A DNA stretch of 8,195 bases. It comes from an uncultured Maribacter sp. (GTDB lineage: Bacteria; Bacteroidota; Bacteroidia; Flavobacteriales; Flavobacteriaceae). Within the stretch, counting starts at the first letter, position 1, and every line of letters begins with the position of its first letter. The notes under the pieces are model-generated. The model did no database searches, was not told the origin of the DNA, and saw nothing but the letters and a program-made list of their open reading frames with translations. The stretch lies in the NCBI GenBank assembly GCA_905479535.1, contig CAJQMW010000501.1:1-8195 (forward strand), written 5' to 3'. A program made the translations under genes and the position numbers. Positions 1 to 6,710 of this stretch are shown piece by piece.

Positions 1-2
1 AA

Positions 3-503
3 AGAGCATTAGAGACCTATTTGTCGGAATTGTCCAAAAATGATCTGGAGGAACAACTCATGGATCTGTACGGCCGTTTTTCCGCGGTCAAGACCTATTA
101 TGACTTTGTTTTTAATCCCAAAGAGGAAAAGCTGGTTCAGGAGGCAAAGGCAAAAATCTCCAATGAATATTTTCCCTTAAAGCGAAAAAGACCAAAGGCC
201 AGGCGATCGGTCGCGCAAAAATATATCAAGCACTTTTTAAAACTGGGGATGGACCCGCACATGGTAGCGGAGGTAATGTGTTTTAATCTGGAAATTGCCC
301 AAACCTTCGCCATGAATCGAAATGTACCCGATGCCTTCTATAAAAGCATGGCCAACTCTTTTACTGAAATGACCGCCTATATTTCGCAGAATAGGCTGTT
401 GGCGGATTATAGGGAACGCATGCTAAAAATTTACGAACATACACAGGAACAAAATTGGCTATTTGAGGAGGAATTCTCCAAGGCACTAGATATCATTGAT
501 TAA
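3..503 (+). CDS. DUF6155 family protein, 5' end cut by window edge
   Basis: The reading frame is open from base 3 to the TAA at 501-503, so the true start lies just left of the window. The TTG at 21 is more likely an internal leucine, because the residues before it (ALETYLSEL) continue the same charged helical pattern. The visible protein is about 166 residues, mostly helical, highly charged and without signal peptide or membrane segment, so it is probably cytoplasmic. From memory of flavobacterial proteins it resembles DUF6155: an N-terminal LSxxDLEEQ..DLY stretch, then YYDFVFNPKEEKL, KISNEYFP, RSVAQKYIKHF and a C-terminal WLFEEEF. Probably only a few N-terminal residues are missing. No biochemical role is known to me for this family. 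The downstream dehydrogenase begins at the very next base, so the two are probably cotranscribed and translationally coupled. Confidence 0.72.
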   Translation, partial: RALETYLSELSKNDLEEQLMDLYGRFSAVKTYYDFVFNPKEEKLVQEAKAKISNEYFPLKRKRPKARRSVAQKYIKHFLKLGMDPHMVAEVMCFNLEIAQTFAMNRNVPDAFYKSMANSFTEMTAYISQNRLLADYRERMLKIYEHTQEQNWLFEEEFSKALDIID

Positions 504-1433
504 ATGGCAATCGTAATTATAAGACAAGACGGAAAAATAGACCTTTGGAAGAACGCACTTTTAGAAGCGGATCCGTTGCTAGAGGTATATAGTTACTTGG
601 AAGAACATCCAAAAGAGGCCATTACCCTGGCGTTGATCTGGAAACATCCCAAAGGTAGTTTAACGCCTTATAAAAACCTGAAATGCATAGCATCGGCAGG
701 GGCGGGGGTAGATTATATTTTTGAAGATGAAACCGCTCCGGAAGATATTCCCATTACCCGTATTGTGGACCCCTATCTGGCGGGTGATATGTCCGAACAT
801 GTGCTGGCGACTATTTTGGCGTACATCAAAAATCTAAATGCCTACAAGTTAAATCAGTTCAAGAATATTTGGAAACCAATGGACTATAAACGGATCAAGG
901 ATACGACCGTAGGGATTATGGGACTGGGGGAGCTGGGGGCCCTCACGGCGACCGACCTTTCCAAAGCAGGCTTTCCCGTCCAGGGCTGGTCCAGAAGTCA
1001 TAAAGAAATAAACGGCGTAAGCGTATTTTCCGGAAAAGATAGTCTCGACGCGTTTTTAACCACTACCGGGGTTCTGGTTTGCCTCCTTCCCTTAACACCG
1101 GAAACGACAGGGATATTAAATAAAGAACTGTTCAAAAAATTACCCAATCGTGCTTTTGTCATCAACGTAGCGAGAGGGGGGCACCTCGTGGACGAGGATT
1201 TATTGGAGGCTCTGGATAACGGACATCTCTCCGGGGCTTGCTTAGATGTCTATCATCAGGAACCGTTGCCCAAAGCACATCCGTTTTGGAACAACGAAAA
1301 AATTCACATGACCCCGCATTACGCCAGTGTTTCGGATACATCATCGGTCATTCCACAAATAATTGAGAACTACAAGAGACTACGTAAGGGAGAACCTTTA
1401 TTGAATGAAGTGGACCGAAATAAAGGCTATTGA
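504..1433 (+). CDS. D-2-hydroxyacid dehydrogenase, glyoxylate/hydroxypyruvate reductase A type
   Basis: This is a complete 309-residue NAD(P)-dependent D-2-hydroxyacid dehydrogenase, a usual length for the GhrA branch. The family reduces glyoxylate or hydroxypyruvate to glycolate or glycerate in the cytoplasm. A Rossmann dinucleotide loop GLGELG lies at residues 140-145. The catalytic set is complete: Arg224 in NVARGG, Glu253 in YHQEPLP and His272 in TPHYAS. The DVYHQEPLP..HPFW segment is typical of the family. WSRSHKE (162-168), at the end of the second strand of the fold, has Arg and Ser where NADPH-preferring members often carry them; this is suggestive only. There is no signal peptide. 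The ATG at 504 follows the preceding TAA without a gap, supporting both this start and an operon with the DUF6155 gene. True substrate (glyoxylate, hydroxypyruvate or another 2-keto acid) cannot be read from the sequence, so no symbol is given. Confidence 0.88.
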   Translation: MAIVIIRQDGKIDLWKNALLEADPLLEVYSYLEEHPKEAITLALIWKHPKGSLTPYKNLKCIASAGAGVDYIFEDETAPEDIPITRIVDPYLAGDMSEHVLATILAYIKNLNAYKLNQFKNIWKPMDYKRIKDTTVGIMGLGELGALTATDLSKAGFPVQGWSRSHKEINGVSVFSGKDSLDAFLTTTGVLVCLLPLTPETTGILNKELFKKLPNRAFVINVARGGHLVDEDLLEALDNGHLSGACLDVYHQEPLPKAHPFWNNEKIHMTPHYASVSDTSSVIPQIIENYKRLRKGEPLLNEVDRNKGY

Positions 1434-1468
1434 AATCTTCTAATTCGCCTAAGTATTGAACCAAAAAG

Positions 1469-1655
1469 GGAATAACTTTTTAGAGGTCAGTAGCTAAATG
1501 CCTGCTTTTTTGAAACGGTATTTGTTTGAAAACCAAATATTTGAAATTTCCTCATCTGTCGGTTCGAGCCTTTCGACTCCGCTCAACCGGACAATAGTTT
1601 AGTGATCGGCACTTGGATAAGTAAATACCTACTGACCTCCGCAACTTTTTATTCC
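1469..1655. repeat. Inverted-repeat element in intergenic gap (MITE-like)
   Basis: Most of the 356-bp gap between the dehydrogenase and the helicase is occupied by this structure. GAGGTCAGTAG at 1483-1493 has its exact reverse complement CTACTGACCTC at 1629-1639. Outside these arms GGAATAA (1469-1475) is matched by TTATTCC (1649-1655), with looser pairing between. The arms enclose a further hairpin near the centre. No open reading frame of note lies inside. The form fits a non-autonomous element or a repeated intergenic sequence; whether it recurs in the genome cannot be seen here. Confidence 0.5.
1557..1593. repeat. Hairpin with the GAGCGGAGTCGAAAG-type repeat
   Basis: The arms TGTCGGTTCGAGC (1557-1569) and GCTCAACCGGACA (1581-1593) pair over 12 positions with a one-base bulge on each side. 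They enclose an 11-base loop, CTTTCGACTCC (1570-1580). On the minus strand it contains GGTTGAGCGGAGTCGAAAG. From memory, sequences of this form (TTGAGCGGAGTCGAAA) are common intergenic repeats in flavobacterial genomes. It lies inside the larger inverted repeat of this gap. Confidence 0.5.
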
Positions 1656-1714
1656 TGAAAAAGGGATTGTTATTAATGAGGTATTCATATTTTCTGTCAA
1701 TTTCTAAAAGTATA

Positions 1715-1746
1715 TTTCTGTGCTCTGCAAAAATCTTCTAATTTTG
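1715..1746 (+). promoter_or_regulatory. Predicted Bacteroidota promoter for the helicase gene
   Basis: TAATTTTG at 1739-1746 is a perfect match to the Bacteroidota -7 consensus TAnnTTTG. TTTCTG at 1715-1720, 18 bases upstream, is an imperfect -33 element (consensus TTTG/TTG). Transcription would start near 1752, leaving a leader of about 38 bases before the TTG start at 1790. It is the only perfect -7 match I found in this gap. Confidence 0.5.
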
Positions 1747-1789
1747 TAAGGTTTTTTATTACATAACCCTTCAAATCCTTGCCAACCTT

Positions 1790-3301
1790 TTGAGCGTAGA
1801 AAAAGAAATTACGGAGAAGACTTTATATGATTATCAGGAGGGGGACCTAAAGGCCATCTTCAAGTATTTAGACGAAAATCCCGATAATTCAAACCTCCTA
1901 TACCAATTACCCACAGGTGGCGGTAAGACCGTAGTTTTTTCCGAAATCGCCAAGAGGTACATAGAAAAGACCAAAAAGAAGGTCGTTGTACTCACCCACC
2001 GTATTGAATTAAGCCTGCAAACATCCAAAATGTTACACGGTTTTGGGGTGAACAATAAGATTATCAATAGCGATGTAAAAGAGCTGATCGATCAGGATGA
2101 GTATATGTGCTTTGTGGCCATGGTAGAAACCTTGAACAATAGGCTCCAAGAGGAAAAGGTTGAAATTAAGAACATTGGACTTGTTATTATTGATGAGGCC
2201 CATTACAACTCCTTCCGTAAGCTGTTCAAATATTTTGAAGATGCCGTCATATTGGGAGTTACCGCAACCCCTTTGAGTTCCAACATCAAATTACCGATGA
2301 AGGACAACTACAAAAAACTGATCATTGGGGAGTCCATCGCATCGCTCATAGAAAAAAAGTTCTTGGCCAAGGCCAATATGTATAATTACGATGTAAGCTT
2401 GCAAACCCTAAAACTGGGTATTAGTGGGGATTATACCGTAAAGTCTTCGGACGAGCTCTACGGCAACCACAGCATGTTGGGCAAGCTACTCAATGCCTAT
2501 ACTGAAATTGCACAAGGTACCAAAACCTTGATTTTCAACAATGGTATCAACACTTCTAGGTACGTTTATGAGACCTTCAAAAAGGCTGGTCATAATATTC
2601 GTCACTTGGATAATAAGAATACGGCTTCCGAACGTAAGGAAATACTGGAGTGGTTTTCCAATACCCCGGACGCTATTTTGACCTCAGTAAGTATTTTGAC
2701 CACTGGTTTTGACGAACCTTCCGTGGAGACCATCATATTGAACCGTGCTACCCGTTCGTTGACGCTCTATTTTCAAATGATAGGCCGTGGGTCTCGTTAT
2801 TTACCTAACAAAGAGGAGTTTACCGTGGTGGATATGGGGAACAATGTTGCCCGTTTCGGGATGTGGGAAGCCCCGGTGGATTGGCAGGAAATTTTTCATT
2901 TTCCGGATTTCTACTTGGAGAACATTAAGAACGATGAGGAGATAGAGCGGGAATTCGTATATGAAATGCCCCAAGATTTACGGGATGAGTTCTCGAAATC
3001 TGAAAATATAGAATTCGATATAAAGGCAGAATACAAAAAGAGCTTTGCCAATGGCGAAAAGTCGAAATTAGTACTGGAAAAGAGTATTGAGCAGCATGCC
3101 CAAATTTGCGTAGAAAATGCAGAGGATGTTTTTGACGCCCGTATTCTCGCCAAAAAATTAAAAGAAGAGATTTCTTATCGCGTGCGTCAGTATTCCTATT
3201 GTATTATGAACAACACCAAAAACTACAAAGAGTGGTTGGAAGAGGATTATGAGCGGAAATTACGCTCCAAAATTTCCAAAAAGTTCGCCGCTCGCATGTA
3301 A
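1790..3301 (+). CDS. DEAD/DEAH-box superfamily 2 helicase
   Basis: This is a complete 503-residue SF2 nucleic-acid helicase. In order: LYDYQ near the N-terminus (12-16), Walker A PTGGGKT (41-47), motif Ia VLTHRIEL (67-74), Walker B DEAH (135-138), TAT (158-160), LIFN (247-250), TTGFDEP (304-310) and QMIGRGSR (329-336). All ATP-binding and hydrolysis motifs are intact, including the arginine finger region. The overall plan resembles the stand-alone SSL2-like or restriction-type helicases found in Bacteroidota. The region after residue 370 is a charged helical tail without a nuclease or recognised DNA-binding domain. The TTG at 1790 is taken as start because the frame is closed by TAA at 1739-1741, no ATG occurs between, and it places the LYDYQ motif at the usual distance from the N-terminus. 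It has its own predicted promoter. No restriction, methylase or other defence partner is adjacent, so a DNA repair or RNA role is equally possible; the substrate is unknown. Confidence 0.85.
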   Translation: MSVEKEITEKTLYDYQEGDLKAIFKYLDENPDNSNLLYQLPTGGGKTVVFSEIAKRYIEKTKKKVVVLTHRIELSLQTSKMLHGFGVNNKIINSDVKELIDQDEYMCFVAMVETLNNRLQEEKVEIKNIGLVIIDEAHYNSFRKLFKYFEDAVILGVTATPLSSNIKLPMKDNYKKLIIGESIASLIEKKFLAKANMYNYDVSLQTLKLGISGDYTVKSSDELYGNHSMLGKLLNAYTEIAQGTKTLIFNNGINTSRYVYETFKKAGHNIRHLDNKNTASERKEILEWFSNTPDAILTSVSILTTGFDEPSVETIILNRATRSLTLYFQMIGRGSRYLPNKEEFTVVDMGNNVARFGMWEAPVDWQEIFHFPDFYLENIKNDEEIEREFVYEMPQDLRDEFSKSENIEFDIKAEYKKSFANGEKSKLVLEKSIEQHAQICVENAEDVFDARILAKKLKEEISYRVRQYSYCIMNNTKNYKEWLEEDYERKLRSKISKKFAARM

Positions 3302-3310
3302 CGGTGGCTT

Positions 3311-3323
3311 CAATCAATGATTG
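3311..3323. promoter_or_regulatory. Short palindrome behind the helicase stop
   Basis: CAATCA-A-TGATTG is a perfect 6-bp-arm palindrome, 9 bases after the helicase stop and about 100 bases before the glycosyltransferase start. It lacks a following T-run, so it is not a standard terminator; an operator-like site is possible. The remaining 120-bp gap shows only a weak -7-like TACTTTAG at 3371-3378. Confidence 0.2.
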
Positions 3324-3421
3324 TCCCCTTTCTGCATCCGACGAACTACCTCAGGAGTAAGAGGAATACATACTTTAGGGGTGTTTTTCTGGAGCAAAAA
3401 TGAACACTAATAGAGATTTCA

Positions 3422-4654
3422 ATGACAAAGAAAAACCTCCTCGTCATCGGTTACCATTGGCCAGAACCTAGTTCTACGGCCGCTGGGGTACGTATGATGC
3501 AGCTTCTTGAGGTTTTTTTGGAAGAAGGGTACGAAATCACATTTGCATCTGCTGCGGTATTGTCCGAACATTCATCTGATCTTGATGATTTACAGATAAA
3601 CACGAAACAAATAGAACTGAACAGCAGCTCTTTTGATTCCTTTATAGTCGATTTACAACCTGATGTGGTTCTTTTTGACCGTTTCCTGACCGAAGAACAA
3701 TTCGGATGGCGTGTAGCCGAGCAATGCCCGGCTGCATTATGCATTTTAGATACCGAAGACTTACATTCCCTGCGCCATGTTCGCGAAGAACTTTTTAAAA
3801 AAGGCACTCCTTTTACTGTCCATGCTTGGTTACAGGACGACAAGACCAAAAGGGAAACCGCCAGTATCTACCGTTGCGATCTGTCGCTCATCATATCCAG
3901 TTATGAAATGAAACTGTTGACCGAAGTTATTAAAATGAACGAAAGCCTTTTCCTACACCTGCCTTTTTTATTGGAGGAAATTAAGGAGGTAGCTAATTGG
4001 CCCTCTTTTGAAGAGCGAAGCGATTTTATCTTTATCGGTGGGGGTAAACACAGCCCTAATATTGATGCCATCAAATGGTTGAAGGCCGAAATTTGGCCCA
4101 AAGTAAGATTGGAACTACCCGAAGCAAAGCTGCGGGTCTATGGTGCCTATCTCCCTCAGCAGGTGCTAGAACTTCACAACGAAAGGGAAGGTTTTCTCAT
4201 TCAGGCTAGGGCAGTAGCGGTAGATGAAGTAATGCAATCTGCCAAGGTCTGTTTAGCGCCCTTGCGCTTTGGTGCGGGAATAAAAGGAAAATTGATCAGT
4301 GCCATGCAAAATGGCACTCCAAATGTCACAACAAGCATTGGTGCGGAAGGTATGCACGGTAAAATGCCTTGGAGCGGCAGTATTGTTAATAATATGTCCA
4401 ACTTTGCAAATGCTGCCGTAACCCTATATTCGGATAAGAACGACTGGCAAAAAGCACAACAACACGGGGTTGAAATTATAAATGGGCACTATTCAAAATT
4501 TCATTTGAAGACAAGACTATTTTTCAAAATAGAGGAGTTAAACAAGAGCCTTTTGCAACACCGGACCCAGAACTTTGTGGGCGCGTTATTACGGCATCAA
4601 ACTATGACAAGCACTAAATACATGGGAAAGTGGATAGAGGTGAAGAATGGTTGA
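3422..4654 (+). CDS. Glycosyltransferase, GT-B fold, family 4-like
   Basis: This 410-residue protein probably transfers a sugar from a nucleotide-sugar donor to a glycan or lipid acceptor on the cytoplasmic side. The N-terminal Rossmann half starts NLLVIGYHWPEPSSTAAGVR (5-24), a glycine/serine loop typical of GT-B enzymes. The second half starts at DFIFIGGG (201-208). The donor-site segment runs from LRFGAGIKGK (281-290) to SIGAEGM (305-311), with the phosphate-contacting Lys region retained. In most GT4 enzymes an acidic residue precedes AM in this segment; here it reads LISAMQNGTP, with Ser293. This could be a family trait or a loss. There is no signal peptide or membrane helix. The last 10 residues, MGKWIEVKNG, are repeated in diverged form at 5230-5274 in a remnant that ends EEKNKKEAP, so the 3' end of this gene was involved in a rearrangement. 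No other polysaccharide genes are next to it. Confidence 0.8.
   Translation: MTKKNLLVIGYHWPEPSSTAAGVRMMQLLEVFLEEGYEITFASAAVLSEHSSDLDDLQINTKQIELNSSSFDSFIVDLQPDVVLFDRFLTEEQFGWRVAEQCPAALCILDTEDLHSLRHVREELFKKGTPFTVHAWLQDDKTKRETASIYRCDLSLIISSYEMKLLTEVIKMNESLFLHLPFLLEEIKEVANWPSFEERSDFIFIGGGKHSPNIDAIKWLKAEIWPKVRLELPEAKLRVYGAYLPQQVLELHNEREGFLIQARAVAVDEVMQSAKVCLAPLRFGAGIKGKLISAMQNGTPNVTTSIGAEGMHGKMPWSGSIVNNMSNFANAAVTLYSDKNDWQKAQQHGVEIINGHYSKFHLKTRLFFKIEELNKSLLQHRTQNFVGALLRHQTMTSTKYMGKWIEVKNG
4610..4647 (+). repeat. Direct repeat, copy 1 (end of the glycosyltransferase gene)
   Basis: These 38 bases match 5218-5255 at 32 positions, including an unbroken 19-base core ATGGGAAAGTGGATAGAGG (4622-4640). Most differences fall at silent or conservative codon positions (AGC/AGT, ACT/ACC, AAA/AGG, TAC/TAT), plus GTG/GAG. 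This copy encodes STKYMGKWIEVK of the intact protein. Confidence 0.8.
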
Positions 4655-4789
4655 CTCAATGAAATCCGGATTTTTAGCCATAAAGATATTTGGAAAATGT
4701 ATAATGATTTGTTAACCAATTATATGCGTTTTTAAATAATCGACACACAATATACTTCCATTTGCATAATTAAATGTTATCGGTGTGAG

Positions 4790-4823
4790 ATTTTACTTAC
4801 CTTGTTTATAAATTAAGTAAAAT
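4790..4823. promoter_or_regulatory. Inverted repeat just before the small Trp/Cys-rich gene
   Basis: ATTTTACTTA (4790-4799) and TAAGTAAAAT (4814-4823) are exact reverse complements separated by 14 bases, ending 7 bases before the ATG at 4831. The position and symmetry fit an operator for a dimeric repressor or a leader hairpin covering the start. I found no convincing TAnnTTTG element in the 176-bp gap 4655-4830. That gap also holds a 12-bp palindrome AAATCCGGATTT at 4662-4673 and is otherwise AT-rich without genes. Confidence 0.4.
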
Positions 4824-4830
4824 ATATATC

Positions 4831-5160
4831 ATGGCATGTGGAGAGCGAATAGAAAGAGATACAAGAGTCTGGACTTGGTGTAAAAAATGGGGAGTACCAT
4901 ATCCTTGTCGTAAAATCAGAAAAAAGATTTGGTATTCTTATGCATTTCATCAACTTCGCTATGTACCATCTACATTTCCATTTTGGCAAAAAAAGGAGGG
5001 TTGCTGTGAAAGAGTATTGTTTAAATGGAAAAAATATGTTTGGTGGAATACTCCTAAACCATACGGATGGACATATCACGACCCTCCAATTATCATTGAA
5101 TTTAAAGACAACCCAGAATCTGGAGGACAATGTCCCCCACGCGAAGGGGTAATAGTTTAA
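4831..5160 (+). CDS. Unrecognised small Trp- and Cys-rich basic protein
   Basis: I do not recognise this 109-residue protein. It has nine Trp (14, 16, 20, 34, 52, 66, 71, 72, 80), six Cys (3, 17, 26, 58, 59, 101), many Tyr, and a strongly basic stretch CRKIRKKIW (26-34). Aromatic pairs recur: VWTW, FPFW, YVWW, YGWTY. No signal peptide or membrane helix is evident, and the C-terminus (PESGGQCPP) is proline/glycine-rich. The Cys spacing does not match a zinc-ribbon pattern that I know. Codons end mostly in A or T. The gene lies alone between two copies of the 3' end of the glycosyltransferase gene, with an inverted repeat directly in front of its ATG, so it looks like cargo of a small inserted segment. 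An overlapping minus-strand frame (4813-5178) is less likely because it lacks any supporting signal. Existence as a gene is probable; function is unknown. Confidence 0.55.
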   Translation: MACGERIERDTRVWTWCKKWGVPYPCRKIRKKIWYSYAFHQLRYVPSTFPFWQKKEGCCERVLFKWKKYVWWNTPKPYGWTYHDPPIIIEFKDNPESGGQCPPREGVIV

Positions 5161-5196
5161 ATCCTTTTTGAACCCCATACAATAATAGAATCATGA

Positions 5197-5274
5197 ATGA
5201 ACCAGCAAGGTCTGGTCAGTACCAGGTATATGGGAAAGTGGATAGAGGAGAAGAACAAAAAAGAAGCTCCTTAA
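5197..5274 (+). pseudogene. Headless 3' remnant of a second glycosyltransferase gene
   Basis: In the frame ending with TAA at 5272-5274 the sequence encodes QQGLVSTRYMGKWIEEKNKKEAP, which aligns with the end of the intact glycosyltransferase (RHQTMTSTKYMGKWIEVKNG). A stop at 5194-5196 closes the frame, so nothing of the enzyme body remains. Base 5274 is only 4 bases from the end of the convergent peptidase gene. The silent differences from the upstream copy show that this is not a recent duplication of the neighbour but the end of a diverged homologue. Most likely it is the tail of the original resident gene, with the upstream glycosyltransferase and the Trp/Cys-rich gene brought in between. 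Confidence 0.65.
5218..5255 (+). repeat. Direct repeat, copy 2 (glycosyltransferase remnant)
   Basis: This is the partner of the 38-base repeat at 4610-4647, with the 19-base identical core at 5230-5248. Just upstream, ACCAG (5201-5205), CTGGT (5212-5216) and ACCAG (5221-5225) can form two mutually exclusive small hairpins at the boundary of the inserted segment. The upstream copy lacks these. Confidence 0.75.
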
Positions 5275-5278
5275 TCCC

Positions 5279-6577
5279 TTATTTAATCACCAATATCCCA
5301 GGGTTGATGGGATACAACCACTCTATACCCCTTTCCGTAATCACGGCATCGTCCTCTAAAGGCACCCGAAGTTTTTTACCGCCCCATTCCGGAACTTTGG
5401 TATAGGCGAACAGTTCAATGGAAATTAAATTCGATGGTTTTAGTTCATAACCGAGCCTGACCGGATTAAAAAATGCAATCGAGGGCCCAATACCGTGGCC
5501 CCAGTTCCCAACGGAGTGGCAACCGATGATGACATCGGTTTTATCTAGGTCCGTGTATTTATTAAATCCCTCCATTTTATTAAACCCTGCGTTAGTCAAG
5601 GCGGCATAGACCGCATCTTCCGCTTTTTGGGCCGTTACTCCAGGTTTAATGGTCTTTTTAATGATATCCCGGACTCTTACCCCTTGGTCAAAGGCGTTTT
5701 GTATTCCGGCGGGCACTTCGGTCTCACCTTCTTTTAAAACGTAGGCCATGCGTTTCATATCGGTAAACATGTTCATAAGGCCCACGCCCCAATCCAGCAT
5801 CAACACATCACCACGTTGAATGATTCGGTCGGTTGAAGTCGCAACAACGCCATCCGGACCGGTAATGTAGACAGAAGGCATGCCAAAGGAAGAACCCAAA
5901 TTGTTTTTAAACTGCTGTTCCTTCATAAACCAGGCAATATCTTCCAGTGTCGTTACGCCCGGAGTAATAACGTCATTGGAAAAAGCCTTCTCCGCTATGA
6001 TATAGGAGAGTTCCCCGGCTTCCCCGTAAATAGCAATTTCACTGGCGACACGACGCGAACGAAAATCAGAAACTAATTTCTCCGCCGAGACGAAACGTTT
6101 AGCATAATCCGCACCCAAGATTTCGGAAAGCTCTAAATAGGCCGAATGGGTAAGCCCGTCCGCACCACCAAAGTTCTTTGAAATATTAAGTCCAATGGTT
6201 TTCGGATTTCGTTTATGAACGAACTCTTTAAGCTCATCCGCTCCCCCAAAATAGTCGTACGTGTTACCTTCCTCTAGCAAATAGCCTCCTACGCCCAAAG
6301 CTGCACGTTCTATACGATCGTCACCTGAATCGTAAAAGATATAGTAAGCATTGCTACCCACGTAGCCTTCGCCCATATCCGTGTACAGCGGGTCTAGATT
6401 ACCTTCCCTGTTCGTCACGATCCACATATCTATATTGTTCTCTCGCATCGCATCAGGCAATACCAAATCAAATTTATCTTGACGTACTTGATTGAGCTTA
6501 CGCCACCGGCGCATGGCTTCTTGTCCGAAAAGGTTCGTACAAAACAGTACTAATAAAAAGAGTGTAATTTTTTTCAT
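5279..6577 (-). CDS. Secreted M24-family metallopeptidase (Xaa-Pro aminopeptidase-like)
   Basis: This 432-residue protein starts with an export signal (MKKITLFLLVLFCTNLFGQ), probably cleaved near residue 19; Cys13 is not in a lipobox. An N-terminal creatinase-like domain (about 25-170) includes the DMWIVTNREGN segment. The catalytic pita-bread domain follows from about 175. All five expected metal ligands are visible: Asp262 in LDWG, Asp273 in FTDMKR, His361 in GHGIGP, Glu388 in SIELFAY and Glu408 in VPLEDDAVI, followed by TERGIEWL. The enzyme is therefore likely an active dinuclear-metal peptidase in the periplasm or outside the cell, removing N-terminal residues before proline or cleaving a related substrate; exact specificity cannot be read. 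The ATG at 6577 gives a complete signal peptide. It converges with the glycosyltransferase remnant, 4 bases apart, and is divergent from the small gene at 6711. Confidence 0.87.
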   Translation of the reverse strand: MKKITLFLLVLFCTNLFGQEAMRRWRKLNQVRQDKFDLVLPDAMRENNIDMWIVTNREGNLDPLYTDMGEGYVGSNAYYIFYDSGDDRIERAALGVGGYLLEEGNTYDYFGGADELKEFVHKRNPKTIGLNISKNFGGADGLTHSAYLELSEILGADYAKRFVSAEKLVSDFRSRRVASEIAIYGEAGELSYIIAEKAFSNDVITPGVTTLEDIAWFMKEQQFKNNLGSSFGMPSVYITGPDGVVATSTDRIIQRGDVLMLDWGVGLMNMFTDMKRMAYVLKEGETEVPAGIQNAFDQGVRVRDIIKKTIKPGVTAQKAEDAVYAALTNAGFNKMEGFNKYTDLDKTDVIIGCHSVGNWGHGIGPSIAFFNPVRLGYELKPSNLISIELFAYTKVPEWGGKKLRVPLEDDAVITERGIEWLYPINPGILVIK

Positions 6578-6637
6578 GCTAAGTCGTTGGAAGTTGAACT
6601 AAAAATAAGGAATAAAAAGGATATGCCTATACTCTTA

Positions 6638-6645
6638 TATTTTTG
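6638..6645 (+). promoter_or_regulatory. Predicted -7 promoter element
   Basis: TATTTTTG matches TAnnTTTG perfectly on the plus strand in the gap in front of the peptidase gene. No TTG is seen at the -33 distance, so the match is partial. It would start transcription near 6652, upstream of the small membrane protein at 6711. Confidence 0.3.
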
Positions 6646-6710
6646 AAAAAGGGAAAATGACAGTAGGCTGTACCACAGGAAGTTGCATACTTTTTCTGTA
6701 TCTTAGAAAT

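Noticed and set aside
1834..2067. Minus-strand frames inside the helicase and glycosyltransferase genes
   Set aside because: They are shadows of well-supported coding genes and show no domains or signals.
4662..4673. AAATCCGGATTT palindrome after the glycosyltransferase stop as a terminator
   Set aside because: It has no loop and only a short T-run, so a stable terminator hairpin is unlikely.
4813..5178. Minus-strand open frame of 121 codons over the Trp/Cys-rich gene
   Set aside because: It is the antisense of the plus-strand frame, begins without any signal and has no recognisable content; the plus frame is co-oriented with its neighbours and preceded by an inverted repeat.
5294..5314. 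TATCCCA/TGGGATA hairpin considered as a terminator between the convergent genes
   Set aside because: It lies inside the last codons of the peptidase gene and has no T-run on either strand.
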